Assembly: GCA_030748215.1 (NCBI GenBank)
Contig: JASMMK010000060.1
Location: forward strand, 1 to 64,000
Source: Candidatus Scalindua sp.
GTDB lineage: Bacteria; Planctomycetota; Brocadiia; Brocadiales; Scalinduaceae
Reading direction: 5' to 3'
Length of the DNA: 64,000 nt
In this document: in pieces, positions 1 to 7,071 of the stretch
Numbering within the stretch: position 1 is the first letter of the stretch
Layout of the letters: each line of letters starts with the position of its first letter
The notes under the pieces: generated by a model
What the model was told of the DNA's origin: nothing
Databases searched by the model: none
The model's input: only the letters and a program-made list of their open reading frames with translations
Position numbers and translations under genes: made by a program

Positions 1-232
1 CACTCCCACATGCACCCTCATAGTCACCATGGCCCAGGTGCGCTTGTAAGGCGTTTGAATTTATTTCCAATGTCTGTTCTGCAGGTGTGCCGGGTTTGTG
101 GCAGATAGTTACTTTTTCCGCCTGTGCGTGTTGAAGCGTGACGAGTAGCAAGCCTGCCAATATCGTGACAGTGCAGGTAACAAACGTATATGAACGCTTG
201 AAGAATCTATACCTTTTCATCTCTACATCCAT
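1..232 (-). CDS. Partial secreted small protein with CHKPG motif
   Basis: The reverse strand from an ATG at 232 (or 220) runs open off the window edge, giving 77 visible residues. A basic start (KRYRFFKR) and a hydrophobic stretch ending near AQA form a convincing signal peptide. The mature part begins with KVTICHKPGTPAEQT, followed by a segment ending ALQAHLGHGDYEGAC. This pattern of C-H-x-P-G then NAL-x-AH-x-x-HGD is, from family knowledge, a recurring extracellular module found alone or at the ends of large secreted proteins; its function is unknown to me. The paired Cys and His residues could bind metal or form disulphides, which is inference. The C-terminus lies outside the window, so total length is unknown. 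Confidence 0.7.
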   Translation of the reverse strand, partial: MDVEMKRYRFFKRSYTFVTCTVTILAGLLLVTLQHAQAEKVTICHKPGTPAEQTLEINSNALQAHLGHGDYEGACGS

Positions 233-265
233 GTATTTTTTTCAGGTGTTTTGTTATTCCACCCA

Positions 266-290
266 CCTGCCCGCCGGTTTGTTAGGCGGG
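266..290. repeat. GC-rich stem-loop repeat, copy 1
   Basis: CCCGCC and GGCGGG arms flank the loop GGTTTGTTA. A closely matching copy (CCGCC-AGTTTGTTA-GGCGG) lies at 41077-41104, so this is a dispersed intergenic stem-loop rather than a gene-specific terminator. No T tract follows on either strand. Confidence 0.6.
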
Positions 291-580
291 TACCATCCTG
301 GTACATCCCGGCACATCTCTACTATTCAGAAAACAATCATTCACAAGCAAAATGCAACAGGACAAAAACATGTAGAAAAAAAGTATATATAATACTTGCT
401 AGTACTCAACCGGACAAATTCGGGCATTAAACAGGTATGTTATCTGCCTGGTGTCTTCAGAAGTGAATTGTGGGAAACGAGTTACAGATAGCTAATGACT
501 ACTGGCATAAATAAAAAAGGACAAGAGGGTGAAGATTTACGATTTGGGATTTACGAATGACGATTGAAAAGGTGAAAGAT

Positions 581-610
581 AGGTTACGAGTTGCAGGTTA
601 CAAGTTGTAC
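581..610 (+). repeat. Heptad-type intergenic repeat, copy A
   Basis: Three to four degenerate units of about 7 bases fitting RNGTTRC are seen in a row (AGGTTAC, GAGTTGC, AGGTTAC, AAGTTGT). The same family recurs at 1337-1373, 1507-1545, 17316-17338, 17466-17505, 19024-19052 and 49248-49314. This copy has no visible inverted partner nearby. Confidence 0.6.
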
Positions 611-622
611 GAAAAAGAATTC

Positions 623-649
623 TCACGCAAAGGCGCTAAGAGCGCAAAG
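623..649 (+). repeat. CGCAAAGGCGC-type dispersed repeat
   Basis: The segment CACGCAAAGGCGCTAAG and following AGCGCAAAG resembles the ACCGCAAAGACGCGGAG element at 45189-45216. Both lie in gene-free DNA. Confidence 0.5.
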
Positions 650-722
650 TTTTAAAGGCTATTACTAATTTCTTAATATTTTATCTGTGCTTATCAGTGT
701 AAATCTGTGGCTAAATTTTCTT

Positions 723-762
723 TTCTTCGTGTCTTCGTGCCTTAGTGCCTTAGTGGCAAAAG
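723..762 (+). repeat. CTTCGTG/CTTAGTG short-period repeat
   Basis: A degenerate series of 8-9 base units (CTTCGTGT, CTTCGTGC, CTTAGTGC, CTTAGTGG) lies just upstream of the macrodomain gene. A related stretch, CTTCGTGGCTTTGTG, lies at 44649-44663. Confidence 0.5.
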
Positions 763-803
763 GATTGATTATCCGGGATTGAATAGTTAGAATAACAGGC
801 ATA

Positions 804-1337
804 ATGGAAAAGATGGTTGGGAAGACAAAACTGAGCCTGGTTCAGGGTGATATAACTCTGCAGGAGACTGAGGCAATAGTTAACGCCGCAAATACTACTC
901 TGCTTGGAGGTGGTGGTGTTGATGGCGCAATTCACCGTGCAGGTGGACCGAAGATTCTTGAAGAGTGCAAGGAGATTGTTGCAAAACAGGAAAGATGCCC
1001 TACGGGAGAGGCGGTAATAACTACCGGCGGGAATATGGCGACGAAATATGTGATACACACTGTGGGCCCTGTATGGTCGGGAGGGAATCGCAATGAAGAC
1101 CGGCTTCTTCGCAATGCCTATTACAACAGCCTGAACGTGGCAAAAGAGAACGGAATCAAGTCGATCTCGTTTCCATCTATCAGCACAGGAGTTTACAGGT
1201 TTCCAAAAGAGAGAGCAGTAAAGATTGCTCTTACAACAGTAAAAGAGTTTGTTCAGGAATACAACTTTGAAGAGGTCAGGTTTGTACTATTCAGCGAGAA
1301 TGACATGCGGATTTATGAAAATGAATTAAAAGATTAA
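804..1337 (+). CDS. Macrodomain protein (ADP-ribose / O-acetyl-ADP-ribose hydrolase family)
   Basis: The 177-residue product is a single macrodomain of the MacroD/YmdB type. Visible hallmarks are QGDIT (14-18), [20 protein letters not shown] (25-44), the TVGPVW segment and the [13 protein letters not shown] loop near 130, matching the conserved ADP-ribose-binding loops. By family knowledge these enzymes deacetylate O-acetyl-ADP-ribose or remove mono-ADP-ribose from proteins. The usual family length is about 170-180 residues, so it looks complete. The start could be the ATG at 804 or 813; no strong ribosome site separates them. It stands alone between two repeat-rich spacers, so context adds no function. 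Confidence 0.93.
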   Translation: MEKMVGKTKLSLVQGDITLQETEAIVNAANTTLLGGGGVDGAIHRAGGPKILEECKEIVAKQERCPTGEAVITTGGNMATKYVIHTVGPVWSGGNRNEDRLLRNAYYNSLNVAKENGIKSISFPSISTGVYRFPKERAVKIALTTVKEFVQEYNFEEVRFVLFSENDMRIYENELKD

Positions 1338-1545
1338 CAGGTTGCGGGTTACACGTTACATGTTACGAGTTGACGAAAAACGAAAGGCGGACACAGATTG
1401 AGGAATTAAGGGATTATAAAGAAGATATTTAACACAGAACAGATAAGAAAGAAGCATGAGGCAAAAAGCAAGAGTGTGCACGATCGTGCACATAGGTTTT
1501 AACTATACAACCTGTAACCTTAACCTGCAACTCGCAACTCGTAAT
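1337..1545. repeat. Heptad repeat pair B (inverted halves, about 130 bp apart)
   Basis: The left half (1337-1373) reads CAGGTTGCGGGTTACACGTT and onward in direct orientation. The right half (1507-1545) carries the same type of units in inverse orientation (AACCTGCAACTCGCAACTCG). The interior contains AGAAGCATGAG, which recurs inside the similarly built pair at 17316-17505. The layout resembles a small palindromic or MITE-like element without coding capacity. The right half abuts the stop of the tiny basic ORF at 1546. Confidence 0.5.
1475..1492. promoter_or_regulatory. Perfect 18-bp palindrome
   Basis: TGTGCACGATCGTGCACA is a perfect inverted repeat without spacer. It lies inside repeat pair B, downstream of the tatA block and macrodomain gene, which converge here. 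It could be a dimeric-protein site or simply part of the repeat element. Confidence 0.35.
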
Positions 1546-1641
1546 TTATCTCCCTCTCTGTTTCCCCTTATTTGGCTTTCTGCCGTGGTTTGCTTTTTTG
1601 CTGCGCCATTTGAGTTTGCCTCTTTTGTTACTTTGTGCCAT
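1546..1641 (-). CDS. 31-residue basic protein, bL37-like ribosomal candidate
   Basis: A complete ATG-TAA frame encodes 31 residues, 14 of them Lys or Arg. It begins MAQSNKRGKLKW and its core reads KKANHGRKPNKG. By family knowledge the actinobacterial small ribosomal protein bL37 carries a near-identical KANHGKRPN core in a similarly tiny, basic chain, so I propose a bL37-type ribosomal protein. The start lies 7 bases after the tatA stop on the same strand, and AAAGGA at the end of tatA sits about 12 bases upstream as a plausible ribosome site. It is too short for routine gene finders. The assignment rests on remembered similarity over about 10 residues, so it is a strong candidate rather than proven. 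Confidence 0.6.
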   Translation of the reverse strand: MAQSNKRGKLKWRSKKANHGRKPNKGKQRGR

Positions 1642-1648
1642 GAGATTC

Positions 1649-1915
1649 TTATCCTTTCATTTCTTTAGATTCTTCTTTGTTTTCTGTTTCTATCTTTTCA
1701 CCATTACCATTAGTTGATGCCAGCTTTTCCGGATTCTTCTCAACTGCATCATCCATCGCTTCTTCCACATCATCTTCTACGCCTTTTACACCTTTCTTAA
1801 ATTCAACAATACCTTTTCCCATGGACTTCATTACCTCCGGTAACCTTTTACCAAAGATGAGCAGAGCCACTATAAGGATTACAATCCATTCGATACCACC
1901 GGGCATACCAAACAT
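1649..1915 (-). CDS. tatA: Sec-independent translocase subunit TatA
   Basis: The 88-residue product has the TatA/E layout: a short N-terminal membrane helix (IEWIVILIVALLIF, about 8-21), the FGKRLPEV hinge, an amphipathic helix (MKSMGKGIVEFKKGVKG), then a charged acidic/lysine-rich tail. TatA oligomers form the pore that exports folded proteins with twin-arginine signals across the cytoplasmic membrane. GGGGAGG sits 6-7 bases before the ATG, fixing the start. No tatC or tatB is visible in the window. It follows rluD closely on the same strand (stop-to-start gap about 20 bases) and is followed by the tiny bL37-like frame, so the three are likely co-transcribed. Confidence 0.95.
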   Translation of the reverse strand: MFGMPGGIEWIVILIVALLIFGKRLPEVMKSMGKGIVEFKKGVKGVEDDVEEAMDDAVEKNPEKLASTNGNGEKIETENKEESKEMKG

Positions 1916-1934
1916 TTTTCTTCCTCCCCGTTAT

Positions 1935-2990
1935 TTAATTTAAAAGAGTCTTAATTTTTCTGAGTGTTGTAATCAAGTTACACATATCTTCCGGTATCTC
2001 AGCCGTAAATTCCAGTGCCTCATTAGTAACCGGATGAATAAATCCAATTTTATAAGCGTGCAGCGCCTGTCTCTCAATAATTGGATCGGTAACATTATTA
2101 CACAATTCTGCCTCTTTTGCAAGATTATGTATATCTTTGTCTGAAACCGGTTCCAACAGATCTTCAAGGCAGCACGTTTCACTATAGCCGTAAGCCGAAT
2201 CAGCAACTACAGGATGGCCAATAGTTTTCATATGTAGCCTGATCTGGTGCGTCCTGCCGGTTTCCAGAAAGACTTTAACCAGTGTAAAACCCGGGTAACG
2301 CTCCACTACTTCAAAAACAGATACTGCGTTTTTCCCGTTGTCATGGCGGATTGCCATTTTCTTTCTATCTTTTTTATCTTTGCCAATCGGCAGATCAATC
2401 CGATCAGAATCGAGTTCCGGCTCGCCTTTGACAACCGCAAGATACTCTTTAGCTACCGTCCTCTCTTCAAACTGCAGTGCCAGATGTTTGTGTACTTTCT
2501 CATCTTTCACTACCAGGATAGCGCCGCTCGTATCTCTATCCAGCCGGTGTACTATTCCCGGTCTCAAAGGACCATTGAACGAAGAGAGATTGTTGCAGTG
2601 AAACGCCAGGGCATTTACCAATGTTCCGCTTGCATGGCCACGCGCCGGATGTACTACAGTATCCGGTGATTTATTCAGGACCATCAAATATTCGTCTTCG
2701 TAAATAACATCAAGTGGAATATCTTCCGGAGTAATGTGGTCATCGCTCTCCGTCGGCAAATCTATGGAAATGACATCGTTCAGTTTTATCTCATAACTGC
2801 TTTTTACCGCAACATCATTTACTTTAACCGCCTCTTCCTTTATCAGCCGTTGAACATGACTACGTGAAAAGTCCTGCAGTCGTGAAACAAGGTATTTATC
2901 AATCCTCCTGGAAGAGAGCTTTTTTTTAACTACTAACTGGATTTGACCTGTCTCGTCTTCGTCCATTACAGCCACTCTATTTAAATTCAT
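1935..2990 (-). CDS. rluD: Ribosomal large subunit pseudouridine synthase, RluD type
   Basis: The 351-residue product has an N-terminal S4 RNA-binding domain (about 25-85) and a RluA-family catalytic domain. The signature HRLDRDTSG places the catalytic aspartate at position 151. Further family motifs are the ARGHASGTL loop and GRTHQIRLHM. RluD-type enzymes convert uridines in helix 69 of 23S rRNA to pseudouridine, while relatives act on other rRNA or tRNA sites, so exact specificity is inferred. An insertion of about 30 residues with two adjacent cysteines (near ETCCLEDLLEP) precedes the C-terminal part. The start at 2990 follows the previous stop by a few bases; an internal ATG at codon 9 is an alternative. 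Confidence 0.92.
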   Translation of the reverse strand: MNLNRVAVMDEDETGQIQLVVKKKLSSRRIDKYLVSRLQDFSRSHVQRLIKEEAVKVNDVAVKSSYEIKLNDVISIDLPTESDDHITPEDIPLDVIYEDEYLMVLNKSPDTVVHPARGHASGTLVNALAFHCNNLSSFNGPLRPGIVHRLDRDTSGAILVVKDEKVHKHLALQFEERTVAKEYLAVVKGEPELDSDRIDLPIGKDKKDRKKMAIRHDNGKNAVSVFEVVERYPGFTLVKVFLETGRTHQIRLHMKTIGHPVVADSAYGYSETCCLEDLLEPVSDKDIHNLAKEAELCNNVTDPIIERQALHAYKIGFIHPVTNEALEFTAEIPEDMCNLITTLRKIKTLLN

Positions 2991-2996
2991 AACTTA

Positions 2997-3653
2997 TTAT
3001 TCAAGATCTTCAAGCCGATACCTGGCCATTTTTGCGTAACCGCTTTCCGGGTAAGTGGCAACTATATCTTTGTACGCGGACACTGCTGATTGCGTTTGTC
3101 CCAGTTTTTCGTAGCATCTTCCGGTATCCAGCCCTACCTGCGCTCTAAGATATGTAGCTTCCGGATTCCTCGCAATCTGCTTGAACTGTTCTATAGCCTG
3201 ATTCAACTGTTTCTTCTCTTCAAGAACGTATCCTAAAGATTGCCTTATGACAGGGACTAACGGGTGGCTGCCATAACTGTTAATGAATTCCCTGTACGTA
3301 ACAATCGCATCATCATATTGTTTTATGCTGTACTGTGCGTTACCAAGTTCCGACAACAACCACGGAGTCGCACCAGTTGCAGACAGATTATCCTTTAGAA
3401 ATATATATTCTTTTATAGCGCCTTCAATCGCCTCTCTCTTCTTTTCGGGTCCCTCTTGTCGCGAAGTCGCCACTTCATAGTTCATTCTGTAGATCCGGCT
3501 CCAGACTTCACCAAGATCGTTAGCACCCTTCTGCTGATACAGATATGAAGGTACGCCGGCTGCGACAGCTACGCCAAGGCCAATGACTATCCACAACCAA
3601 TTAACTTCAAAAAACTTTATAAAGTTATTAAATCTCTCTCTTGCATTTTCCAT
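2997..3653 (-). CDS. Membrane-anchored tetratricopeptide repeat protein (YfgM-like)
   Basis: The 218-residue product has one N-terminal membrane helix (about 19-37, WLWIVIGLGVAVAAGVP) followed by three or more TPR-like helical pairs (for example QYSIKQYDDAIVTYREFINS and LNQAIEQFKQIARNPEATYL). This is the layout of YfgM-type ancillary SecYEG/periplasmic chaperone proteins and of related DUF2133/TPR_21 proteins; the specific role here is inferred. It sits immediately upstream of rluD on the same strand, almost touching it, so the two are probably translated from one message. No strong ribosome site precedes the ATG. Confidence 0.75.
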   Translation of the reverse strand: MENARERFNNFIKFFEVNWLWIVIGLGVAVAAGVPSYLYQQKGANDLGEVWSRIYRMNYEVATSRQEGPEKKREAIEGAIKEYIFLKDNLSATGATPWLLSELGNAQYSIKQYDDAIVTYREFINSYGSHPLVPVIRQSLGYVLEEKKQLNQAIEQFKQIARNPEATYLRAQVGLDTGRCYEKLGQTQSAVSAYKDIVATYPESGYAKMARYRLEDLE

Positions 3654-3678
3654 ATGATTTTGTAGTGCGTTATAATGT

Positions 3679-3716
3679 CGTAAACCGGCACCGGGAAGAA
3701 AGCCCCGGCATTTACG
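3679..3716. repeat. Imperfect inverted repeat upstream of TPR gene
   Basis: CGTAAA (3679-3684) pairs with TTTACG (3711-3716), with an inner CCGGG/CCCGG stem. It lies between tRNA-Arg and the TPR gene, both on the minus strand. In that direction a T8 run precedes rather than follows the hairpin, so it is not a standard terminator; it may be a leader hairpin. Confidence 0.35.
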
Positions 3717-3759
3717 AAAATGTTAAAAAAAATAAATTATATTATCTGTAAATTAGAAA

Positions 3760-3833
3760 TACGCCCGAGAGGATTCGAACCTCTGACCTACGATTTAGGA
3801 AACCGTTGCTCTATCCAGCTGAGCTACGGGCGC
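3760..3833 (-). tRNA. tRNA-Arg (anticodon CCT)
   Basis: The reverse strand folds into a standard cloverleaf: acceptor GCGCCCG/CGGGCGT (the first pair is G-U), D arm GCTC...GAGC, anticodon stem ACGGT/ATCGT with loop TTCCTAA, and T arm AGAGG-TTCGAAT-CCTCT. The anticodon CCT reads AGG, so this is an arginine tRNA. The discriminator base is A and CCA is not encoded (TTT follows), so the CCA end must be added after transcription. It stands between the apt terminator and the TPR gene. Confidence 0.96.
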
Positions 3834-3855
3834 TTTCAACTATTTATATCAAATT

Positions 3856-3889
3856 GAAAAAGGCCGACAATCAACATATATGCCGGCCT
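3856..3889 (-). terminator. Rho-independent terminator after apt
   Basis: Read on the minus strand, AGGCCG and CGGCCT form a 6-bp GC-rich stem around a 17-base loop, directly followed by TTTTT. It lies 28 bases past the apt stop and before tRNA-Arg, so it should end transcription of the cmk-rpsA-apt block. Confidence 0.6.
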
Positions 3890-3916
3890 CAATATCGAAC
3901 GCCCTGAATTATCACC

Positions 3917-4426
3917 TCAGTATTGAAGCAGAGAAAAGATATCATATTTGCTCAATTTATCTTTTCCATTCAGGAAACCCAGTTCGATTAAGAAAGCACA
4001 TCCCGTAATTTTACCGCCAAGCGATTCGACCAGCTCACAACTGGCAGCCATAGTTCCACCGGTTGCCAGGAGATCATCCATCATCAAAACGTTATCACCG
4101 GCTTTTACCGCGTCTTTATGTATCTCAAGCGTGTCAGTACCATACTCCAGGTCATATGTCATGCTTGCTGTTTCATATGGAAGTTTTCCCGGTTTTCTGA
4201 CCGGTACAAAACCCGCACCCAGGTTTATAGCGACTGCGGGGCCAAAAAGGAATCCCCTCGCCTCTGCACCCACGATTACATCAACTTTTTGATTCGCGTA
4301 GCGTTCAGAGAACTTGTCAACAACTTCCTTTAAACCCGCAGGATTTTGTAATACCGGGGTTATGTCCTTAAAAATGATTCCCTCTTTAGGAAAATCAGGA
4401 ATATCACGTATCAGTTCTTTAAGCAA
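3917..4426 (-). CDS. apt: Adenine phosphoribosyltransferase
   Basis: The 169-residue product matches APT over its full usual length. It opens LIRDIPDFPKEGIIFKDITP, the family's N-terminal signature, and has the PRPP-binding loop VLMMDDLLATGGT at 113-125. The enzyme salvages adenine to AMP using PRPP in the cytoplasm. The start is TTG, supported by AAAGGAAG about 9 bases upstream; no ATG lies close. It follows rpsA by about 30 bases on the same strand and is closed by a terminator, so it is likely the last gene of a cmk-rpsA-apt operon. Confidence 0.95.
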   Translation of the reverse strand: MLKELIRDIPDFPKEGIIFKDITPVLQNPAGLKEVVDKFSERYANQKVDVIVGAEARGFLFGPAVAINLGAGFVPVRKPGKLPYETASMTYDLEYGTDTLEIHKDAVKAGDNVLMMDDLLATGGTMAASCELVESLGGKITGCAFLIELGFLNGKDKLSKYDIFSLLQY

Positions 4427-4455
4427 AATCGTTCTTCCTTTCTTACTGCCGTAGT

Positions 4456-6219
4456 TTATGCGGTCTCTTCCTCAGTTTTTTCTTCAGCAGCAACTTCTTC
4501 CGGAGCGGCATTCTCTGTAACTTCTACATCAGCAGCCGGCTCTTCCTGTGCTTCGCTTTCCGGCGCTGGCTCCGGTGCACCCTCTACACCTTTAAGGCTC
4601 AGCCCTATCTTTCTTGCTTCCGGCTCTATCTTTACAATCTTTACATTCAATTCCTGCCCGATAGAGATAACACTTTCAAGTTTCTTAATCTTCTCTTTAG
4701 AAACTTCTGAAACATGTAATAACCCTTCCAGGCCATTACTGAGATCTATGAATGCACCAAAATCAGTCATCTTGGTAACCTTGCCTTGTACGACGTCACC
4801 AACATGGTATTTCTCCGGTATCTCTTTTTTCCATGGATCATCGGTGAGCTGTTTAATTCCCAATGATACTCTCTTTTTATCCTTATCGACTGATAGTATT
4901 TTGACCTCTATCATTTCACCTTTCTTAATTATTTCTGAAGGGTGTGTAACTTTCTTTGACCATGACATATCTGAAATGTGGAGAAGGCCGTCAATGCCTT
5001 CATCAATCTCTATAAAGGCACCGTAGTTAGTCAGGTTTCTGACCTTTCCTTTTATCGTAACTCCCGGTGGGTATTTCTCTTCAATATTCGTCCACGGATT
5101 CTGTTCAACCTGCTTGAGACTCAGAGAAATCTCTTCTTTATCTTTATTTATATTTAATACTACCGCCTCAACGGAATCGCCAATGGCAACTACATCTGAA
5201 GGATGGTTGATGCGCCTTGTCCAGGACATTTCGGAAATATGTACCAAACCTTCGATACCTGTTTCCAGTTTGACAAAAGCACCATATGACATAATATTTA
5301 CCACCTGGCCTTTGATCTTTGAGCCAATCGGATATTTCTCTTCCACGCTTGTCCATGGATTCTCTGTCTTCTGTTTTAATCCGAGAGAGACCTTATCCTT
5401 TACAGCATCAATATCAAGTATCTTAACATCAACCTCATCTCCGATTGCCAGCATCTCTGAAGGATGACTGATCCTGCCCCAACTCATATCTGTTATGTGA
5501 AGCAACCCGTCTATACCGCCAAGATCAATAAATGCACCAAAATCTGCAATATTTTTAACTTCGCCTTTGACAACCTGTTCTGCCTCAACACTATCCAGGA
5601 ATTCGCGTTTCTGTTTGTTTCGTTCTTCCTCTATAAGCTTCCTTCTGGATACAATTATGTTCTGTTGTACCTCATCTATCTTTAATATCTTACATGTAAC
5701 TTCAGTACCGATATATTCAGCAATCTCACCGGGAGGTTTGATATCGATTTGTGATGCTGGAAGAAAGATCGGAATACCTACATCAACCAGCAATCCGCCT
5801 TTTATCTTTCTTACAACTTTACCCGTTACGACATCACCTTCCTGATATTTATTAACTATTTTTTCCCAACCACGTATGCGGTCGGCTTTTCGTTTTGAAA
5901 TCTGTATCAGACCAGTATCATCTTCGAACGACTCAAGCATTACCTCTATATCAGCCCCGACTTCAACCTCTTCAGTATTATCAAATTCAGAAAGTGGGAC
6001 AATTCCCTCAGATTTATATCCGGTGTCTAATATCACATTGTTACCAATGACTCCTAAAACCCGGCCTCTCAGGATCGTTCCTAAATCAAAATTTTTGATT
6101 GAAGTATCAAATGCTGCTTCAATAGTTTCAAGACTGCCACTTCCTATTATCTTTTCCAGCTCCTGCTCAATTTCCTCTTGCTTGATATCGTACTTTTCTA
6201 ATACTAGTTTGTTAACCAT
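4456..6219 (-). CDS. rpsA: 30S ribosomal protein S1
   Basis: Six S1/OB-fold repeats are visible in order, each with the G-x-V...GAF-[IV] and GL-[LV]-H-[IV]-S core; the last four are best conserved, as usual for S1. The product is 587 residues with an acidic Glu/Ala-rich tail of about 40 residues. S1 binds mRNA leaders on the 30S subunit and helps initiation. The open frame extends 56 codons further upstream into cmk, but the ATG at 6219 is preceded by CGGAG about 10 bases away and begins MVNKLVLEKYD, so I take that start. cmk-rpsA adjacency is common in bacteria. Confidence 0.95.
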   Translation of the reverse strand: MVNKLVLEKYDIKQEEIEQELEKIIGSGSLETIEAAFDTSIKNFDLGTILRGRVLGVIGNNVILDTGYKSEGIVPLSEFDNTEEVEVGADIEVMLESFEDDTGLIQISKRKADRIRGWEKIVNKYQEGDVVTGKVVRKIKGGLLVDVGIPIFLPASQIDIKPPGEIAEYIGTEVTCKILKIDEVQQNIIVSRRKLIEEERNKQKREFLDSVEAEQVVKGEVKNIADFGAFIDLGGIDGLLHITDMSWGRISHPSEMLAIGDEVDVKILDIDAVKDKVSLGLKQKTENPWTSVEEKYPIGSKIKGQVVNIMSYGAFVKLETGIEGLVHISEMSWTRRINHPSDVVAIGDSVEAVVLNINKDKEEISLSLKQVEQNPWTNIEEKYPPGVTIKGKVRNLTNYGAFIEIDEGIDGLLHISDMSWSKKVTHPSEIIKKGEMIEVKILSVDKDKKRVSLGIKQLTDDPWKKEIPEKYHVGDVVQGKVTKMTDFGAFIDLSNGLEGLLHVSEVSKEKIKKLESVISIGQELNVKIVKIEPEARKIGLSLKGVEGAPEPAPESEAQEEPAADVEVTENAAPEEVAAEEKTEEETA

Positions 6220-6295
6220 TAAAAAAAATTCTCCGAAATATAAAGTTAATAAAACTGCTAAATAAAGTTTTAAATATAAAATAAAAGCTTTAGCA

Positions 6296-6964
6296 CTAAT
6301 TCTTCTGCTGCTCTTTGTTAATCTCTTTAACCAGGATATTAACAACATCTTCTGCTTCCAGAGTTGTTGTATCAAGGTAAAGGGCATCGGGTTCTCTTTT
6401 TAAAGGAGCATGCTCCCTTGTCGAATCCCTGTGGTCCCTCTGGGCAATATCTTCTATCATATTATCCAGACTACCATCACCGGCAAGAGCCCCGAGTTCA
6501 GAATGCCGCCTTTTCGCTCTCTCCTTAACGTCGGCATCCATGTAAATCTTTATATCCGCATCCTGAAAAACAACCGAACACATATCTCTGCCTTCAGCAA
6601 CAATATCTTTGCCACTTGCAAAGTCTCTCTGGAGTTCTACCATCTTTTTGCGGACAAAGTCCAGGCTGGATATATGATGAATGTTCTCTGTTACGGAGGG
6701 ATGTCTTATCTCTCTTGTTACGTCAACATCATCTACAAACACCTCTGACCCGTCAGCCGAACACTCTATCCTAATGCTGGTATCAGCTAACAGCTTACAG
6801 ACTCCTTCTTTGTCACTGAAATCAGCGCCTGAACTGCTGACTTTCCATGTAAACGCTCGATACATTGCACCACTATCAAGATACGTAAAGCCAAGACGCT
6901 CTGCTAACCCTTTTGCCGCTGTACTTTTACCAGACCCAGCCGGCCCATCGATCGCTATGATCAA
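6296..6964 (-). CDS. cmk: Cytidylate kinase
   Basis: The 222-residue product begins IIAIDGPAGSGKST, the CMP-kinase P-loop, and contains YLDSGAMYRA and the AEGRDMCSVVF segment, where most family members have GRD-[IM]-GTVVFP. It phosphorylates CMP and dCMP in the cytoplasm. The start is TTG at 6964, preceded by TTGGAGG with 6 bases of spacing, which decides it. Length is normal. It is directly upstream of rpsA on the same strand (gap about 76 bases), an arrangement conserved in many bacteria, and probably shares its transcript. Confidence 0.95.
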   Translation of the reverse strand: MIIAIDGPAGSGKSTAAKGLAERLGFTYLDSGAMYRAFTWKVSSSGADFSDKEGVCKLLADTSIRIECSADGSEVFVDDVDVTREIRHPSVTENIHHISSLDFVRKKMVELQRDFASGKDIVAEGRDMCSVVFQDADIKIYMDADVKERAKRRHSELGALAGDGSLDNMIEDIAQRDHRDSTREHAPLKREPDALYLDTTTLEAEDVVNILVKEINKEQQKN

Positions 6965-7071
6965 CAGGTACCTCCAATATTTATTGTGTTAAGTCCTTCG
7001 AATAATCGAATTCTCCTTTATAACAAAGCGTATTTGCTAATGCAAGGCATTTTTATGCTGTTATTATCACA

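Larger units (their letters stand above)
233..803. other. Repeat-rich spacer without a convincing gene
   Basis: No plausible gene is seen here on either strand. The spacer holds several dispersed-repeat motifs: a GC stem-loop with GTTTGTTAGGCGGG (266-290), a heptad-type repeat (581-610), a CGCAAAGGCGC-like motif (623-649) and a CTTCGTG/CTTAGTG series (723-762). Phrases such as gatttacgaatgacgatt (548-566) have the same degenerate character. The macrodomain gene starts at its right edge without a clear promoter. Confidence 0.6.

Noticed and set aside
138-392. Plus-strand open frame of 84 codons at the left end
   Set aside because: It is the shadow of the secreted CHKPG-type gene on the other strand and runs on through a GC stem-loop repeat; composition is not protein-like.
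1337-1545. CRISPR array
   Set aside because: Repeat units are about 7 bases and degenerate, without regular spacers; no cas gene is in the window.
3679-3716. Terminator for tRNA-Arg
   Set aside because: The hairpin lacks a following T run in the transcription direction and is imperfect.
6220-6387. 56-codon upstream extension of rpsA
   Set aside because: It overlaps cmk, is hydrophobic and unlike S1; the ATG at 6219 has a good ribosome site.
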